Shown in pieces: positions 16,089 through 24,337 of a DNA stretch of 64,000 bases (its first letter is position 1; each line of letters opens with the position of its first letter). The stretch lies in NCBI RefSeq assembly GCF_022259695.1, contig NZ_CP092099.1:3308001-3372000 (forward strand), read 5' to 3'. The translations under genes were made by a program, and so were the position numbers. The notes beneath the pieces were generated by a model. It saw only the letters and a list, made by a program, of their open reading frames with translations. It ran no database searches and was not told the origin of the DNA. The stretch comes from Flaviramulus sp. BrNp1-15. Lineage in GTDB: Bacteria > Bacteroidota > Bacteroidia > Flavobacteriales > Flavobacteriaceae.

Positions 16089-16123
16089 ACGTATCCCGAG
16101 AAATCGGGATGCGTTTTGTTTTT
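16089..16123 (+). terminator. Rho-independent terminator after the Spy-like gene
   Basis: A 7-bp perfect stem ATCCCGA/TCGGGAT (16093-16099, 16104-16110) with a GAAA tetraloop is extended by ACG/CGT, followed by TTTTGTTTTTTT. It ends the plus-strand unit; the stop codon of hemL on the other strand begins directly after it. Confidence 0.85.
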
Positions 16124-17410
16124 TTATAACGTTTTTGCAACGGTATTTACAGCTGTAATCGTAAAATCTATATCCTCATAAGTTAAAGCATCTGTAATAA
16201 ACCAAGTTTCAAAAGCACTTGGCGCAATATAAACGCCAGCATTTAACATACCATGAAAAAACTTCTTAAACCTATCATTATTGCCTTTTGCTGCTGTATC
16301 AAAATCTACAACTTCCGCTTCATCAAAATGCACTGAAATCATAGAACCAACTCTATTTATTGTATGTGCAATATTATTTTCATTTAAAACTTCAGCAATA
16401 CCTTTATGTAAATACTTGGTTTTTTCTGCTAATCTGCTAAACACATCTTTATCGTAATTCAACTCAGTTAACATAGCCAAACCAGCAGCCATTGCTAAAG
16501 GATTTCCACTTAAAGTTCCTGCTTGATAAACAGGCCCCAAAGGTGCTAAATAATTCATAATTTCATTTCTTGCTGCAAAGGCTCCAACAGGTAAACCACC
16601 CCCAATTACTTTTCCAAAGCATACAATATCTGCTTTGATATTAAAAAGCTCTTGTGCACCACCTTTAGCAAGTCTAAATCCAGTCATAACCTCATCAAAA
16701 ACCAACAAAATTCCGTTAGTATTACACAAATCTCTTAAGCTTTGTAAAAAAGCTTCTTTAGGCGGAATACATCCCATATTACCCGCAACAGGTTCTATAA
16801 TGATACAGGCAATTTCATTTTTATTAGCTTCAATTAATTGAGTAACATTTTCAATATCGTTGTAACGCGCTAACAAGGTATCTTTTGCAGTACCTTGAGT
16901 AACTCCTGGACTATTTGGCGTACCGAAAGTACTAGCGCCACTACCCGCTTGAATTAAAAACGAATCTGAATGCCCATGATAACAACCTGCAAACTTGATA
17001 ATTTTATCTTTTCCTGTAAAACCACGAGCCAAACGTACTGCACTCATACAAGCTTCGGTTCCTGAATTAACAAAGCGAATCTTATCAATATTAGGCACCA
17101 TAGAAACTGCTAATTGCGCTATTTGAGTTTCAATTTCTGTTGGCATACCAAACGAAGTTCCTTTTTTTGCTTTTTCAACAACCGCTTCAACTACAGGCTC
17201 AAAAGCATGGCCAAGAATCATAGGTCCCCAAGAGTTTATATAATCAATTAATCTATTTCCATCTTCATCAAATAAATAAGCTCCTTTAGCTTCTTTAACA
17301 AAAATTGGTGTTCCTCCAACTCCTTTAAACGCTCTAACCGGTGAGTTTACCCCACCAGGAATAACTTTTTCTGCTTCGGCAAACAAAGCACTACTTCTTT
17401 TGTAAATCAT
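16124..17410 (-). CDS. hemL: Glutamate-1-semialdehyde 2,1-aminomutase
   Basis: Converts glutamate-1-semialdehyde to 5-aminolevulinate in the C5 route to tetrapyrroles; cytoplasmic, PLP-dependent. The 428-residue protein is full length. It opens with the family block [18 protein letters not shown], has the substrate-binding [11 protein letters not shown] loop, the PLP-binding [14 protein letters not shown] segment, the aspartate in [12 protein letters not shown] near 239, and the PLP lysine Lys267 in [11 protein letters not shown]. It is the last of four co-directional genes beginning with the small HExxH gene, with only 8 bp to the preceding glucosaminidase gene, so it is probably co-transcribed with them. 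Identification is certain. Confidence 0.97.
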   Translation of the reverse strand: MIYKRSSALFAEAEKVIPGGVNSPVRAFKGVGGTPIFVKEAKGAYLFDEDGNRLIDYINSWGPMILGHAFEPVVEAVVEKAKKGTSFGMPTEIETQIAQLAVSMVPNIDKIRFVNSGTEACMSAVRLARGFTGKDKIIKFAGCYHGHSDSFLIQAGSGASTFGTPNSPGVTQGTAKDTLLARYNDIENVTQLIEANKNEIACIIIEPVAGNMGCIPPKEAFLQSLRDLCNTNGILLVFDEVMTGFRLAKGGAQELFNIKADIVCFGKVIGGGLPVGAFAARNEIMNYLAPLGPVYQAGTLSGNPLAMAAGLAMLTELNYDKDVFSRLAEKTKYLHKGIAEVLNENNIAHTINRVGSMISVHFDEAEVVDFDTAAKGNNDRFKKFFHGMLNAGVYIAPSAFETWFITDALTYEDIDFTITAVNTVAKTL

Positions 17411-17418
17411 TAATTTAA

Positions 17419-18210
17419 TTAATTTTTTGATGATGGTTTTACTACTAAAATTTGCCCAATACTCAGGGCTGTATCATTTAAACCATTTATGTTTTGAAGT
17501 TCTTTAACTGTAATATTATATCTTCTGGAAATAGAATATAAGGTATCTCCTTTTGAAACTATATACGTAATGTGTTCATCTGCAATTGGAGCTTCATATT
17601 TCACATAAGCATCACCCAACACTTCTTTATCAAACTCATGTAAATTGTAACGTTCTATTAAGCTAATTAATTTTTGAGGATATTTTTTATCAGTCGCATA
17701 CCCAGCTGCTCTCAACCCTTTTGCCCAACCTATATAATCTTCTTGTTTTAAATCAAATAGCTTAGAATATCGTTTTCTTTCTTTTAAAAATAATGAATGA
17801 TCTCTAAAAGAATATTTTGCATCTTTATACTTCCTGAAGCATTCTTGAGCTTTATCATCGTCATGATAAATTCTGGCACCCGTCCAATCATGACATTTTA
17901 TTCCAAAGTGGTTATTCGCTTCAACAGACAATCTACCATTTCCAGAACCAGATTCTAAAATACCCTGAGCCAAAGTTATACTTGCAGGAATACCGTACAA
18001 GCTCATTTCTTGCTGCGCAATAGCTTTAAAATCATAAATGTATTGCTCTGTTTTACTAGCAAAAACTTTAGGAGCCTCTGTTGTTTTATTCTCTGGTTTT
18101 GTTTCTGCTTGTCTTGTAGTCGTGCTTGGTTTTTTGGTTACAATGGTCTTTTTAGACTTACAGCTAAAAAGTAAACACCCTAAGCAAATTACAAATAATA
18201 TTTTCTTCAT
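17419..18210 (-). CDS. Glucosaminidase (GH73-type) lipoprotein with LysM domain
   Basis: A 263-residue cell-wall hydrolase. It has a lipoprotein signal with Cys17 in LLFSC, a Lys/Thr-rich linker to about residue 55, a mannosyl-glycoprotein endo-beta-N-acetylglucosaminidase domain at about 55-195 ([14 protein letters not shown] with the likely catalytic Glu, then NNHFGIKC, and [14 protein letters not shown]), and a C-terminal LysM domain at about 213-258 ([18 protein letters not shown]). This arrangement matches FlgJ/Auxiliary-type peptidoglycan glucosaminidases anchored in the outer membrane and acting in the periplasm. It lies 4 bp after the PLP-enzyme gene and 8 bp before hemL. Confidence is high for domains, lower for exact cleavage specificity. 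Confidence 0.92.
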   Translation of the reverse strand: MKKILFVICLGCLLFSCKSKKTIVTKKPSTTTRQAETKPENKTTEAPKVFASKTEQYIYDFKAIAQQEMSLYGIPASITLAQGILESGSGNGRLSVEANNHFGIKCHDWTGARIYHDDDKAQECFRKYKDAKYSFRDHSLFLKERKRYSKLFDLKQEDYIGWAKGLRAAGYATDKKYPQKLISLIERYNLHEFDKEVLGDAYVKYEAPIADEHITYIVSKGDTLYSISRRYNITVKELQNINGLNDTALSIGQILVVKPSSKN

Positions 18211-18214
18211 TAAA

Positions 18215-19126
18215 CTATGCTATTAGTGGTAAATTTTTCTTTTTTAAAATTGAATTCATCCCTTCTATTCCTTGCAAACCTCCTGTATGAATTGCTAATA
18301 TTTTTGAGCCTTTGGGGAAATAGTTTTTTTCAATCAAATCAAAAATTCCAAACATCATTTTACCTGTATAAACAGGATCTAAAGGAATTTCATAATCTTT
18401 TTTAAAACTATTAATAAAACTAATTAATTCGTTATTTATTTTGGCATAGCCACCAAAATGATACTCAGTAATTAGTTTCCAATTAGACTTTGTTGCAAAT
18501 TTACTAATATCTTCTTTTAAAAAGTCTCCTTTTAATGCTGGAAAACCTAAAATTTGTTGATTCGTATCAGAACTGTTTATAATACCAGAAATAGTACCTC
18601 CAGTTCCAACGGCACAACACACATAATCAAAAGTTTTGTCTTTATCGGTTAATATTTCTTCGCATCCTTTTATAGCTAAAGCATTTGTTCCGCCCTCTGG
18701 AATGGTGTAAAAAACTCCAAATTTTTCTTTTAAACGCTTTAAAAAAGATTCTGAAGTTTTATTTCTATAAGTCTCTCTAGAAACAAATTTAAATTGCATG
18801 CCACATTGTTTAGCAAAACGTAACGTAGCGTTGTTTTCAATTTTATCAAACAACTCCTCTCCTCTAATAATTCCAATTGTATTAAAACCTAAATTTCTAC
18901 CTGCTGATGCAACAGCTGCAATATGGTTTGAGTAAGCACCTCCAAAAGTTAACAAGGTATTAAACCCTAATTTTTCAGCTTCTAATAAGTTATATTTAAG
19001 CTTTCTATATTTGTTCCCAGATACAAACCGATGTATTTTATCTTCTCGTTTTACATACAATTCAACACCACTTTCATTTGGTAAATTTACATGCTGGTTA
19101 ACACTATGTTCAGGCTTAAATATCAT
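18215..19126 (-). CDS. ACC deaminase/D-cysteine desulfhydrase family PLP enzyme
   Basis: A 303-residue fold-type II PLP enzyme. The motif SGNKYRKLKYNL at 36-47 holds the PLP lysine (about Lys39), GGAYSNHIAAVASAG near 62-76 holds the catalytic Ser/Asn/His region, and AVGTGGTISG near 166-175 binds the PLP phosphate. Members act as 1-aminocyclopropane-1-carboxylate deaminases or D-cysteine desulfhydrases; the Bacteroidota members are usually short, about 300 residues, and their substrate is uncertain. It overlaps the preceding HExxH gene by 11 bp and is 4 bp from the next gene, indicating tight translational coupling. Function in D-amino acid or sulfur metabolism is inference. Confidence 0.88.
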   Translation of the reverse strand: MIFKPEHSVNQHVNLPNESGVELYVKREDKIHRFVSGNKYRKLKYNLLEAEKLGFNTLLTFGGAYSNHIAAVASAGRNLGFNTIGIIRGEELFDKIENNATLRFAKQCGMQFKFVSRETYRNKTSESFLKRLKEKFGVFYTIPEGGTNALAIKGCEEILTDKDKTFDYVCCAVGTGGTISGIINSSDTNQQILGFPALKGDFLKEDISKFATKSNWKLITEYHFGGYAKINNELISFINSFKKDYEIPLDPVYTGKMMFGIFDLIEKNYFPKGSKILAIHTGGLQGIEGMNSILKKKNLPLIA

Positions 19127-19454
19127 GATTGCGAAGATACTTTAAAAAAGCCCAAAATGGTCTGTTTTTAAGATATTCAAAGTTACTTTGGTTTATATAT
19201 GCTTCTCGTTCAAAAGAAATATTTTTATACGCTATGTACCAATTTTTATATTGAAATAACCGAATTAAAAACTCAATACCATACATAATATAAAAGGGAA
19301 TAATAAGCATTTCCAATTGCTGTTTTAAATGAATTTTTTCATGATTCATAAAAACCCTATTACCTTTTAAATCTTTTGATTTTAAAATAACGAACGGAAA
19401 AATAGTTATTCCCGTGTAGCCCTTAGGCACCAAGTATTTCGAAATAAATATCAT
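19116..19454 (-). CDS. Small HExxH protein, putative membrane metallopeptidase-like
   Basis: A 112-residue protein, first gene of the hemL operon. The motif NHEKIHLKQQLEML places His38, Glu39 and His42 in a zinc-type HExxH pattern, followed by one strongly hydrophobic helix (MLIIPFYIMYGIEFLIRLF) and a later Glu in FEREAY that could be the third zinc ligand. This looks like a minimal M48/M56-like core, and similar short proteins occur in Flavobacteriia to my recollection, but no peptidase activity is known to me. It overlaps the downstream PLP-enzyme gene by 11 bp. The catalytic reading is inference from the motif only. Confidence 0.72.
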   Translation of the reverse strand: MIFISKYLVPKGYTGITIFPFVILKSKDLKGNRVFMNHEKIHLKQQLEMLIIPFYIMYGIEFLIRLFQYKNWYIAYKNISFEREAYINQSNFEYLKNRPFWAFLKYLRNHDI

Positions 19455-19552
19455 ATAATTTACAACTCAAAAATCAATCCATTCTCAATTTCTTGAGAAT
19501 AACAACTATTGAAGCCATGAGTAACTCAAGGAAAATTTTATCGAATTTACAG

Positions 19553-19560
19553 TATCTTTG
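19553..19560 (+). promoter_or_regulatory. Promoter -7 box TATCTTTG before the DUF5522 gene
   Basis: TATCTTTG matches TAnnTTTG exactly and ends 7 bp before the ATG at 19568. It lies inside the longer upstream reading frame that would start at 19493, which argues that translation starts at 19568 and that the transcript has little or no leader. Confidence 0.5.
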
Positions 19561-19567
19561 CTTAACT

Positions 19568-19732
19568 ATGAAAAAGATTATCCCTATAGAAGAAGGCGAT
19601 TACTACTTAACTCCAGAAGGCTATCGCTGTTTTACCGAGCAATACCACTTAAAACGTGGTTATTGCTGCGAAAGTGGATGTAGACATTGCCCATATGGCT
19701 ATAACAAAAAAACCAACTCAGTAAAAAAATAA
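19568..19732 (+). CDS. DUF5522 domain-containing small cysteine-rich protein
   Basis: A 54-residue protein beginning MKKIIPIEEGDYYL. The core FTEQYHLKRGYCCESGCRHC with PYGYN is the DUF5522 signature; the four Cys and one His in CCxxxCRHC suggest metal binding or a redox role. Function is unknown. An in-frame ATG at 19493 would add 25 residues, but the added part has no family likeness and contains the promoter box at 19553-19560, so the start at 19568 is chosen. The gene stands alone, divergent from the hemL operon across a short gap. Confidence 0.85.
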   Translation: MKKIIPIEEGDYYLTPEGYRCFTEQYHLKRGYCCESGCRHCPYGYNKKTNSVKK

Positions 19733-19752
19733 CCAAAATCTTTTCTTAAGCC

Positions 19753-19769
19753 TTGGTACGATTATTGAT
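19753..19769 (+). promoter_or_regulatory. Candidate sigma-54-type promoter before the DUF4136 gene
   Basis: TTGGTACGATTATTGAT resembles the sigma-54 consensus TTGGCACnnnnnTTGCA: the GG at 19755-19756 is followed after exactly 10 bases by GA at 19767-19768, where GC is expected. The site lies about 100 bp before the DUF4136 start. It is a partial match, so this is a candidate only. Confidence 0.3.
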
Positions 19770-19871
19770 ATATTTATTTTACAGCTTTTAATAAATTTAA
19801 CTGTATAACTATAAAGAATAAAGCACTTTATAAGTTTTAAAAAACACATTTTTAACTATAAAAAAAGTACT

Positions 19872-20438
19872 ATGAGAAAAATTATTAAAACTATACCATT
19901 GTTAGTATTACTAATTATGGTTTCGTCTTGTAGCTCGGTTAGGGTTGCTACAGATTACGACAAAAAAGCAAACTTTAATGAATACAAAACCTTTGCGTTT
20001 TTTAAAACTGGTATAGACAAAGCCGAAATTAGCGATTTAGATAAACGCCGAATTTTACGTGCTATTGAAGCTGAACTTTTAGCTAAAGGTTTTACAAAAT
20101 CTGAAAACCCTGATTTATTAATAAGCTTATTTACAAAATCTCAACAACGTGTTGATGTTTACAACAATACCTGGGGCTACGGAGCCTGGGGTTGGGGCGG
20201 TTGGGGCCCATGGGGTGGTTTTGGTCCTGGTTGGGGCTGGGGTTGGAATCAACCAAACACAACAGTAAGAACCCAAGGTGTTTTATACATAGACCTTATT
20301 GATGCTAAGAAAAAAGAATTAATTTGGCAAGGTATGGGTACGGGTTACTTAAGTAAAAATATGGAAAAAAAAGAAGAGCGTATAAAAGAGTTTGTTGCTA
20401 AAATCATGGAAAAATATCCTCCGGGAGTACAACAATAA
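19872..20438 (+). CDS. DUF4136 domain-containing lipoprotein
   Basis: A 188-residue lipoprotein: signal ending LIMVSSCSS (Cys20), then the family start SVRVATDYDKKANFNEYKTF with a helix carrying LRAIEAELLAKGF and the strand PDLLISLFTKSQQ. A Gly/Trp-rich insert (WGYGAWGWGGWGPWGGF and on) sits in the middle, as is common in this family, before the closing strands GVLYIDLIDAKKKELIWQG and a helix. DUF4136 proteins are periplasmic or outer-membrane lipoproteins of unknown function, often induced by stress. The gene is monocistronic: a candidate sigma-54-type promoter lies about 100 bp upstream and a strong terminator directly follows. Confidence 0.92.
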   Translation: MRKIIKTIPLLVLLIMVSSCSSVRVATDYDKKANFNEYKTFAFFKTGIDKAEISDLDKRRILRAIEAELLAKGFTKSENPDLLISLFTKSQQRVDVYNNTWGYGAWGWGGWGPWGGFGPGWGWGWNQPNTTVRTQGVLYIDLIDAKKKELIWQGMGTGYLSKNMEKKEERIKEFVAKIMEKYPPGVQQ

Positions 20439-20442
20439 AATC

Positions 20443-20477
20443 TAAAAAAAGCGACTCAATTGAGTCGCTTTTTTTAT
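20443..20477 (+). terminator. Rho-independent terminator after the DUF4136 gene
   Basis: A perfect 20-bp palindrome (20450-20469, AGCGACTCAA/TTGAGTCGCT) is followed by a run of seven T and preceded by seven A, so it can act in both directions. Confidence 0.9.
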
Positions 20478-20547
20478 TTAACACCGTTCCTTTCTCAATA
20501 TTTTCCATTATTCGTATTTTTACTTAAACGATTGTTTATTTATAAAT

Positions 20548-22320
20548 ATGAATAATTCCATAGAATCTAACGCTATTTTAAATCGCTTACCAAAGCACTT
20601 AAAACAATTTATAAAACCTCAAAATTATGAGGATTACTCTGCTATAGACCAAGCGGTGTGGCGTTATGTAATGCGTAAAAATGTAGATTTTTTAAAAACT
20701 GTTGCACATAAATCATACTTAGAAGGTTTAAAACAAACTGGAATCTCTATAAATAGTATACCTAACATGTATGGTATGAACCGTATTTTAAAAGATATTG
20801 GTTGGGCAGCTGTTGCGGTTGATGGGTTTATTCCACCAAATGCATTTATGGAATTTCAGGCTTATAATGTTTTGGTCATTGCTAGCGATATTAGACAATT
20901 AGAACATATTGAATATACGCCAGCACCAGACATTATTCACGAAGGTGCAGGACACGCCCCCATTATTGCAAACCCTGAGTATGCAGAATATTTAAGGCGT
21001 TTTGGCGAAATTGGTTGTAAAGCTATTTCATCGGCTAAAGATTATGAGTTATATGAAGCGGTTAGGCATTTATCTATTATAAAAGAAGCTCCAAACTCTA
21101 ATGAACATGATATTGCTTCCGCGGAAAAAAAAGTAGAAGACTTACAGCAAAATATGGGGGAACCCAGTGAAATGGCGCTTATTAGAAATTTACATTGGTG
21201 GACTGTTGAATATGGTTTAATTGGCTCTTTAGAAAACCCTAAAATTTATGGTGCAGGTTTATTGTCTTCAATAGGTGAAAGTGCTTGGTGTATGACAGAT
21301 GAGGTTAAAAAATTGCCTTATAATATTTCTGCGGCTTATAAAGATTTTGATATTACAAAACCGCAACCTCAGCTATTTGTTACACCAGATTTTGCTCATT
21401 TAAGTTTGGTTCTAGAAGAATTTGCTAACACTATGGCTTTACGAAAAGGTGGTCTTTCAGGAATTAATAAACTTATAAACTCTAAAGCCTTAGGAACAAT
21501 AGAACTAAGTACAGGTATACAAATTTCTGGCGCGTTCACTAACGTTATTGAAAATGAAGGCAAACCTATTTATATTCAAACAACAGGTAAAACTGCTTTA
21601 TCTTATCGAGAGAAAGAGTTGGTTGGACATGGAGTGAAAAACCATGCGAATGGCTTTGGTTCTCCCATTGGAAAACTAAAAGGAATAAATATTGCTATAG
21701 AAGATATGAGTCCACGTGATTTAAGTGCATACCATATTTATGAAGAAAAAAATGTAACTCTTGAATTTGAAGGCGGAATAAAAGTTTCAGGTGAAATTAT
21801 TACCGGAAAACGTAATCTTCAAGGAAAAATAATTCTAATTAGTTTTAAAAATTGCACAGTAACACACCTCGAAACTAAATTATTTAAACCCGAATGGGGA
21901 ATTTATGATATGGCTGTTGGTAAGGATATTGTTTCGGCTTTTTCTGGACCAGCAGATTTAAATAGTTTTGATTTAATTACACATAAAACATCCTCTCAAA
22001 CCATTCATGTAAAAAAATCTGAAAAACGATTAGAATTAGAACGCTTTTACCAACAAGTTAGAGATTACAGAGAAGGTACTAACCGAACAATTTCCAGAAC
22101 TAAAGTTTTAGAACAACTTATTGAAAAACACCCAAACGATTGGTTATTACCCATAGAACTTTACGAACTGGCTTTTAAAGGCAATGAAAAAAAGCTTTGC
22201 GAAAGTATTTTACAACATTTAGAAACAATAAAACAAAATAGACCAGAAATTGGTAAGTTGATTGATGATGGGTTAGATATCGTCAAGAATTATCAACATT
22301 ACTCAAAAACAAATTCCTAG
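20548..22320 (+). CDS. Aromatic amino acid hydroxylase (phenylalanine 4-monooxygenase type), long form
   Basis: Pterin- and iron-dependent hydroxylase, most likely converting phenylalanine to tyrosine. The iron-binding facial triad is complete: His131 and His136 in IIHEGAGHAPI and Glu221 in HWWTVEYGL. The catalytic domain runs from about 30 to 320. Typical bacterial enzymes have about 260-300 residues, but this protein has 590. The extra C-terminal part, about 330-590, contains a beta-rich region (VTLEFEGGIKVSGEIITG) and a helical end with no domain I recognise. Such long forms are found in Bacteroidota. Substrate choice between Phe and Trp cannot be settled by reading. The gene stands alone; hairpins follow at 22353-22398. 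Confidence 0.9.
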   Translation: MNNSIESNAILNRLPKHLKQFIKPQNYEDYSAIDQAVWRYVMRKNVDFLKTVAHKSYLEGLKQTGISINSIPNMYGMNRILKDIGWAAVAVDGFIPPNAFMEFQAYNVLVIASDIRQLEHIEYTPAPDIIHEGAGHAPIIANPEYAEYLRRFGEIGCKAISSAKDYELYEAVRHLSIIKEAPNSNEHDIASAEKKVEDLQQNMGEPSEMALIRNLHWWTVEYGLIGSLENPKIYGAGLLSSIGESAWCMTDEVKKLPYNISAAYKDFDITKPQPQLFVTPDFAHLSLVLEEFANTMALRKGGLSGINKLINSKALGTIELSTGIQISGAFTNVIENEGKPIYIQTTGKTALSYREKELVGHGVKNHANGFGSPIGKLKGINIAIEDMSPRDLSAYHIYEEKNVTLEFEGGIKVSGEIITGKRNLQGKIILISFKNCTVTHLETKLFKPEWGIYDMAVGKDIVSAFSGPADLNSFDLITHKTSSQTIHVKKSEKRLELERFYQQVRDYREGTNRTISRTKVLEQLIEKHPNDWLLPIELYELAFKGNEKKLCESILQHLETIKQNRPEIGKLIDDGLDIVKNYQHYSKTNS

Positions 22321-22352
22321 TTTTTACCCTCAAACATTTCATAAAAAATGTG

Positions 22353-22398
22353 ACACTTTTAAAGTGTTAGTGTCTTATTTAGTATTAACACTAATACT
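22353..22398. repeat. Clustered small inverted repeats between the hydroxylase and lipoprotein genes
   Basis: ACACTTT/AAAGTGT (22353-22359, 22361-22367) and AGTATTA/TAATACT (22381-22387, 22392-22398) are perfect 7-bp palindromes; TTAGTGT and ACACTAA can also pair across them. Neither is followed by a clear T-run. They fill the gap before the lipoprotein gene and may be a weak terminator or an operator. Confidence 0.4.
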
Positions 22399-22404
22399 TT
22401 AATT

Positions 22405-22605
22405 ATGAAAGCATTCTTATCTTATAGTTTTACTCTTCTTTTATTAGTTTCTTGTGTAGATAAAAAGAAAGAAGAAGAAAAGGTTATAGAACAATCTATT
22501 CAAAAAATTGATTCCATTGAACAATCTTTAGAAAAAGACATTAAAGCTCTTGAAGATATCACTAATGAAGTGGAAGAGGATTTAAAAGAAATTGACAACA
22601 TTTAA
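22405..22605 (+). CDS. Small Glu/Lys-rich lipoprotein, unknown function
   Basis: A 66-residue protein: a lipoprotein signal MKAFLSYSFTLLLLVSC with Cys17, followed by a highly charged helix with heptad-like spacing of Ile and Leu (IEQSIQKIDSIEQSLEKDIK and on), which looks like a short coiled coil. No family is recognised. It lies 14 bp before the Lys/Glu-rich secreted protein, and both are exported, small and charged, so they may be co-expressed. A structural or Lpp-like spacer role would fit the shape but is a guess. Confidence 0.7.
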   Translation: MKAFLSYSFTLLLLVSCVDKKKEEEKVIEQSIQKIDSIEQSLEKDIKALEDITNEVEEDLKEIDNI

Positions 22606-22619
22606 AAACATTAACTATT

Positions 22620-23357
22620 ATGAAAACAATTAGAATATTTTTATCGGCTACAGCTTTATTTATGATTCTAGGAATCCAACACGCCGAAGCACAAGGAAAA
22701 GGAAAAAACAAAGAAGCTAAAGAAAACGTTGAAGGTTTTAATAAAAAAGGGAAAGACAAAGCTAAAGAAGCCAAAGAAAGAGTTGATGAGGCAAAAAGCA
22801 AGGGAATAGAAAAAGCTGAAGAAGTAAAAGAAAAAGCAAATGAGGCAAAAAAGAAAGGGCAAAATAAAGCTGAAGAGGTAAAAGACAAGTCCAAAAAAAA
22901 CAAAAACAAAGGAAAAGATAAAGTTGAAGAAACAGAAGATATCTTAGAAGAGAAAAGCAAAAAAGCAAAGAAGGAAAAAAGCGATAAAATTAGAAAAGAA
23001 GATAAGGAAAATGGAAACGCTTACGGAAAAAACAAAAATGGCTTGAGCGGAAAAGAGTTTGGAAAAGCTAGATCTGAAGAAGCACGTAATAAAATTAAGG
23101 ATAAAGAAGAAAAAATAAAAAAAGGTGAGCGTACTTTAAACGAAGGACGCAAAAAAGTAAAAGATGCCGAAGAGCGCTTAAACAAAAAAGAATCTGATAG
23201 AGAAATTACCGAAGAAGAGGTAAAAGAAAAAAGAGAAAAGATTAAAAAGGCCAATGAAAAGCTGGATGAGTTGGATGAGAAAATCAAAAAACAAAAAGAA
23301 AAGATAAAAAAAGAAAAAGAAGCATTAAATAAAGTATCTTTTCCTGACGAGGATTAA
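22620..23357 (+). CDS. Secreted, extremely Lys/Glu-rich helical repeat protein
   Basis: A 245-residue protein with a signal peptide (MKTIRIFLSATALFMILG to AEAQ) and then a long stretch with almost only Lys, Glu, Ala, Asn, Asp and Gly. Between residues 35 and 110 an 11- to 13-residue unit of the type KAEEVKEKANEAKKKG is repeated, like LEA or apolipoprotein-type amphipathic repeats. After a Gly-Asn break (about 130-150: NGNAYGKNKNGLSGKEFGKA) there follow longer charged helices that look like a coiled coil. The low-complexity composition causes false open frames on the minus strand here. No enzyme motif; function unknown. A 13-bp hairpin terminator follows at 23391. Confidence 0.75.
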   Translation: MKTIRIFLSATALFMILGIQHAEAQGKGKNKEAKENVEGFNKKGKDKAKEAKERVDEAKSKGIEKAEEVKEKANEAKKKGQNKAEEVKDKSKKNKNKGKDKVEETEDILEEKSKKAKKEKSDKIRKEDKENGNAYGKNKNGLSGKEFGKARSEEARNKIKDKEEKIKKGERTLNEGRKKVKDAEERLNKKESDREITEEEVKEKREKIKKANEKLDELDEKIKKQKEKIKKEKEALNKVSFPDED

Positions 23358-23390
23358 AATACTCCTATTCTTACAAGTAATTTACATTAT

Positions 23391-23436
23391 ATAATAAGGG
23401 TTAACTTTAAAAAGCTAACCCTTATTATTTTTTAAA
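23391..23436 (+). terminator. Terminator hairpin ATAATAAGGGTTA/TAACCCTTATTAT
   Basis: A perfect 13-bp stem (23391-23403 and 23416-23428) followed by a run of six T ends the plus-strand pair of small exported proteins. The minus-strand enoyl-CoA hydratase gene also ends toward it. Confidence 0.85.
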
Positions 23437-23463
23437 ACATATCTTTAATTTAAAGTCTGAATA

Positions 23464-24216
23464 TTACCTAAACCTTTTTAAGGTCTTTTTAGTAAACTTA
23501 CTCAACACCAGTTTCCCACTAATTTCAGCACGTTCACTTAATAAAGTACTCCAATGTTCAGTGCCTTGCCAAAATACAGTTTTCATTTGCTTTAAAGCTT
23601 CGGGATTATAACTGCTTAAATTCTCAGCTAAAGTTTTAACTGCCAAATCCAGTTCTTCTGTAGTATTAAAAACTTCAGCAAATAATTCTTTATTTTTTGC
23701 CCATTCTGCTGAGTAAAACGTTTCTGCGTTCAATGTCATTTGTGCCATGTTGGAAACACCTATTTTTCTAGAAACTGCAGGTTCTATAACAAACGGACCA
23801 ATACCTAAACTTAATTCGCTTAATTTTATTGATGCATATTGTGTGGCCAAACAATAATCGGTTGCTGCGGCTAAACCTACTCCACCTCCAACTGCTTTTC
23901 CTTGTACACGACCAATAATTACTTTAGAGCAATTTCTCATAGCATTAATCACATTTGCAAACCCTAAGAAAAACTGTTTTCCTTTCACTTCATCTTCAAT
24001 AGCAATAAGCTCGTTAAAACTAGCTCCTGCGCAAAACGTTCGGTCTCCGCCACTTTTTAAAACAATAACTTTAACAGCATCATTAGTTCCTGCCTCAATA
24101 ATAGTTTGCTCTAATTGAGATAAAACATCACTAGGCATTGAGTTTCTATTAGGATGAAAAAACTCAATATATCCTACTTTGTTTACAATGTTTAATGTTA
24201 CATAAGGTTCATTCAT
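23464..24216 (-). CDS. Enoyl-CoA hydratase/isomerase (crotonase) family protein
   Basis: A 250-residue crotonase-fold protein. The CoA/oxyanion-hole segments are FCAGASFNEL (61-70) and VQGKAVGGGVGLAAATDYC (104-122). In typical hydratases a Glu follows GGG, but here the block reads GGGVGLAAA with no Glu. A Glu in KLSELSLGIGP near residue 133 is kept. It may therefore be a hydratase-like protein, isomerase or thioesterase-type member rather than a standard beta-oxidation hydratase. It is a single gene on the minus strand; no fatty-acid operon is nearby. The family is certain, the reaction is not. Confidence 0.88.
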   Translation of the reverse strand: MNEPYVTLNIVNKVGYIEFFHPNRNSMPSDVLSQLEQTIIEAGTNDAVKVIVLKSGGDRTFCAGASFNELIAIEDEVKGKQFFLGFANVINAMRNCSKVIIGRVQGKAVGGGVGLAAATDYCLATQYASIKLSELSLGIGPFVIEPAVSRKIGVSNMAQMTLNAETFYSAEWAKNKELFAEVFNTTEELDLAVKTLAENLSSYNPEALKQMKTVFWQGTEHWSTLLSERAEISGKLVLSKFTKKTLKRFR

Positions 24217-24337
24217 TCTGTGGTGATAATGCTCGATTTACAAAGGTTGAATATACATAATTTTTTACTGAAATGTTAAGTAACTTATGTTACTTACTCT
24301 TTAAATAATTTTAAAGTAATTTGCAGAAAAATAAATT

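Noticed and set aside
19493-19567. Longer start for the DUF5522 gene
   Set aside because: The added residues have no family likeness and the stretch holds a perfect promoter box at 19553-19560.
22562-22968. Minus-strand frames with Phe/Ser/Leu-rich products
   Set aside because: They are the mirror of the Lys/Glu-rich gene at 22620; long stop-free antisense frames are expected from AAA/GAA-rich codons.
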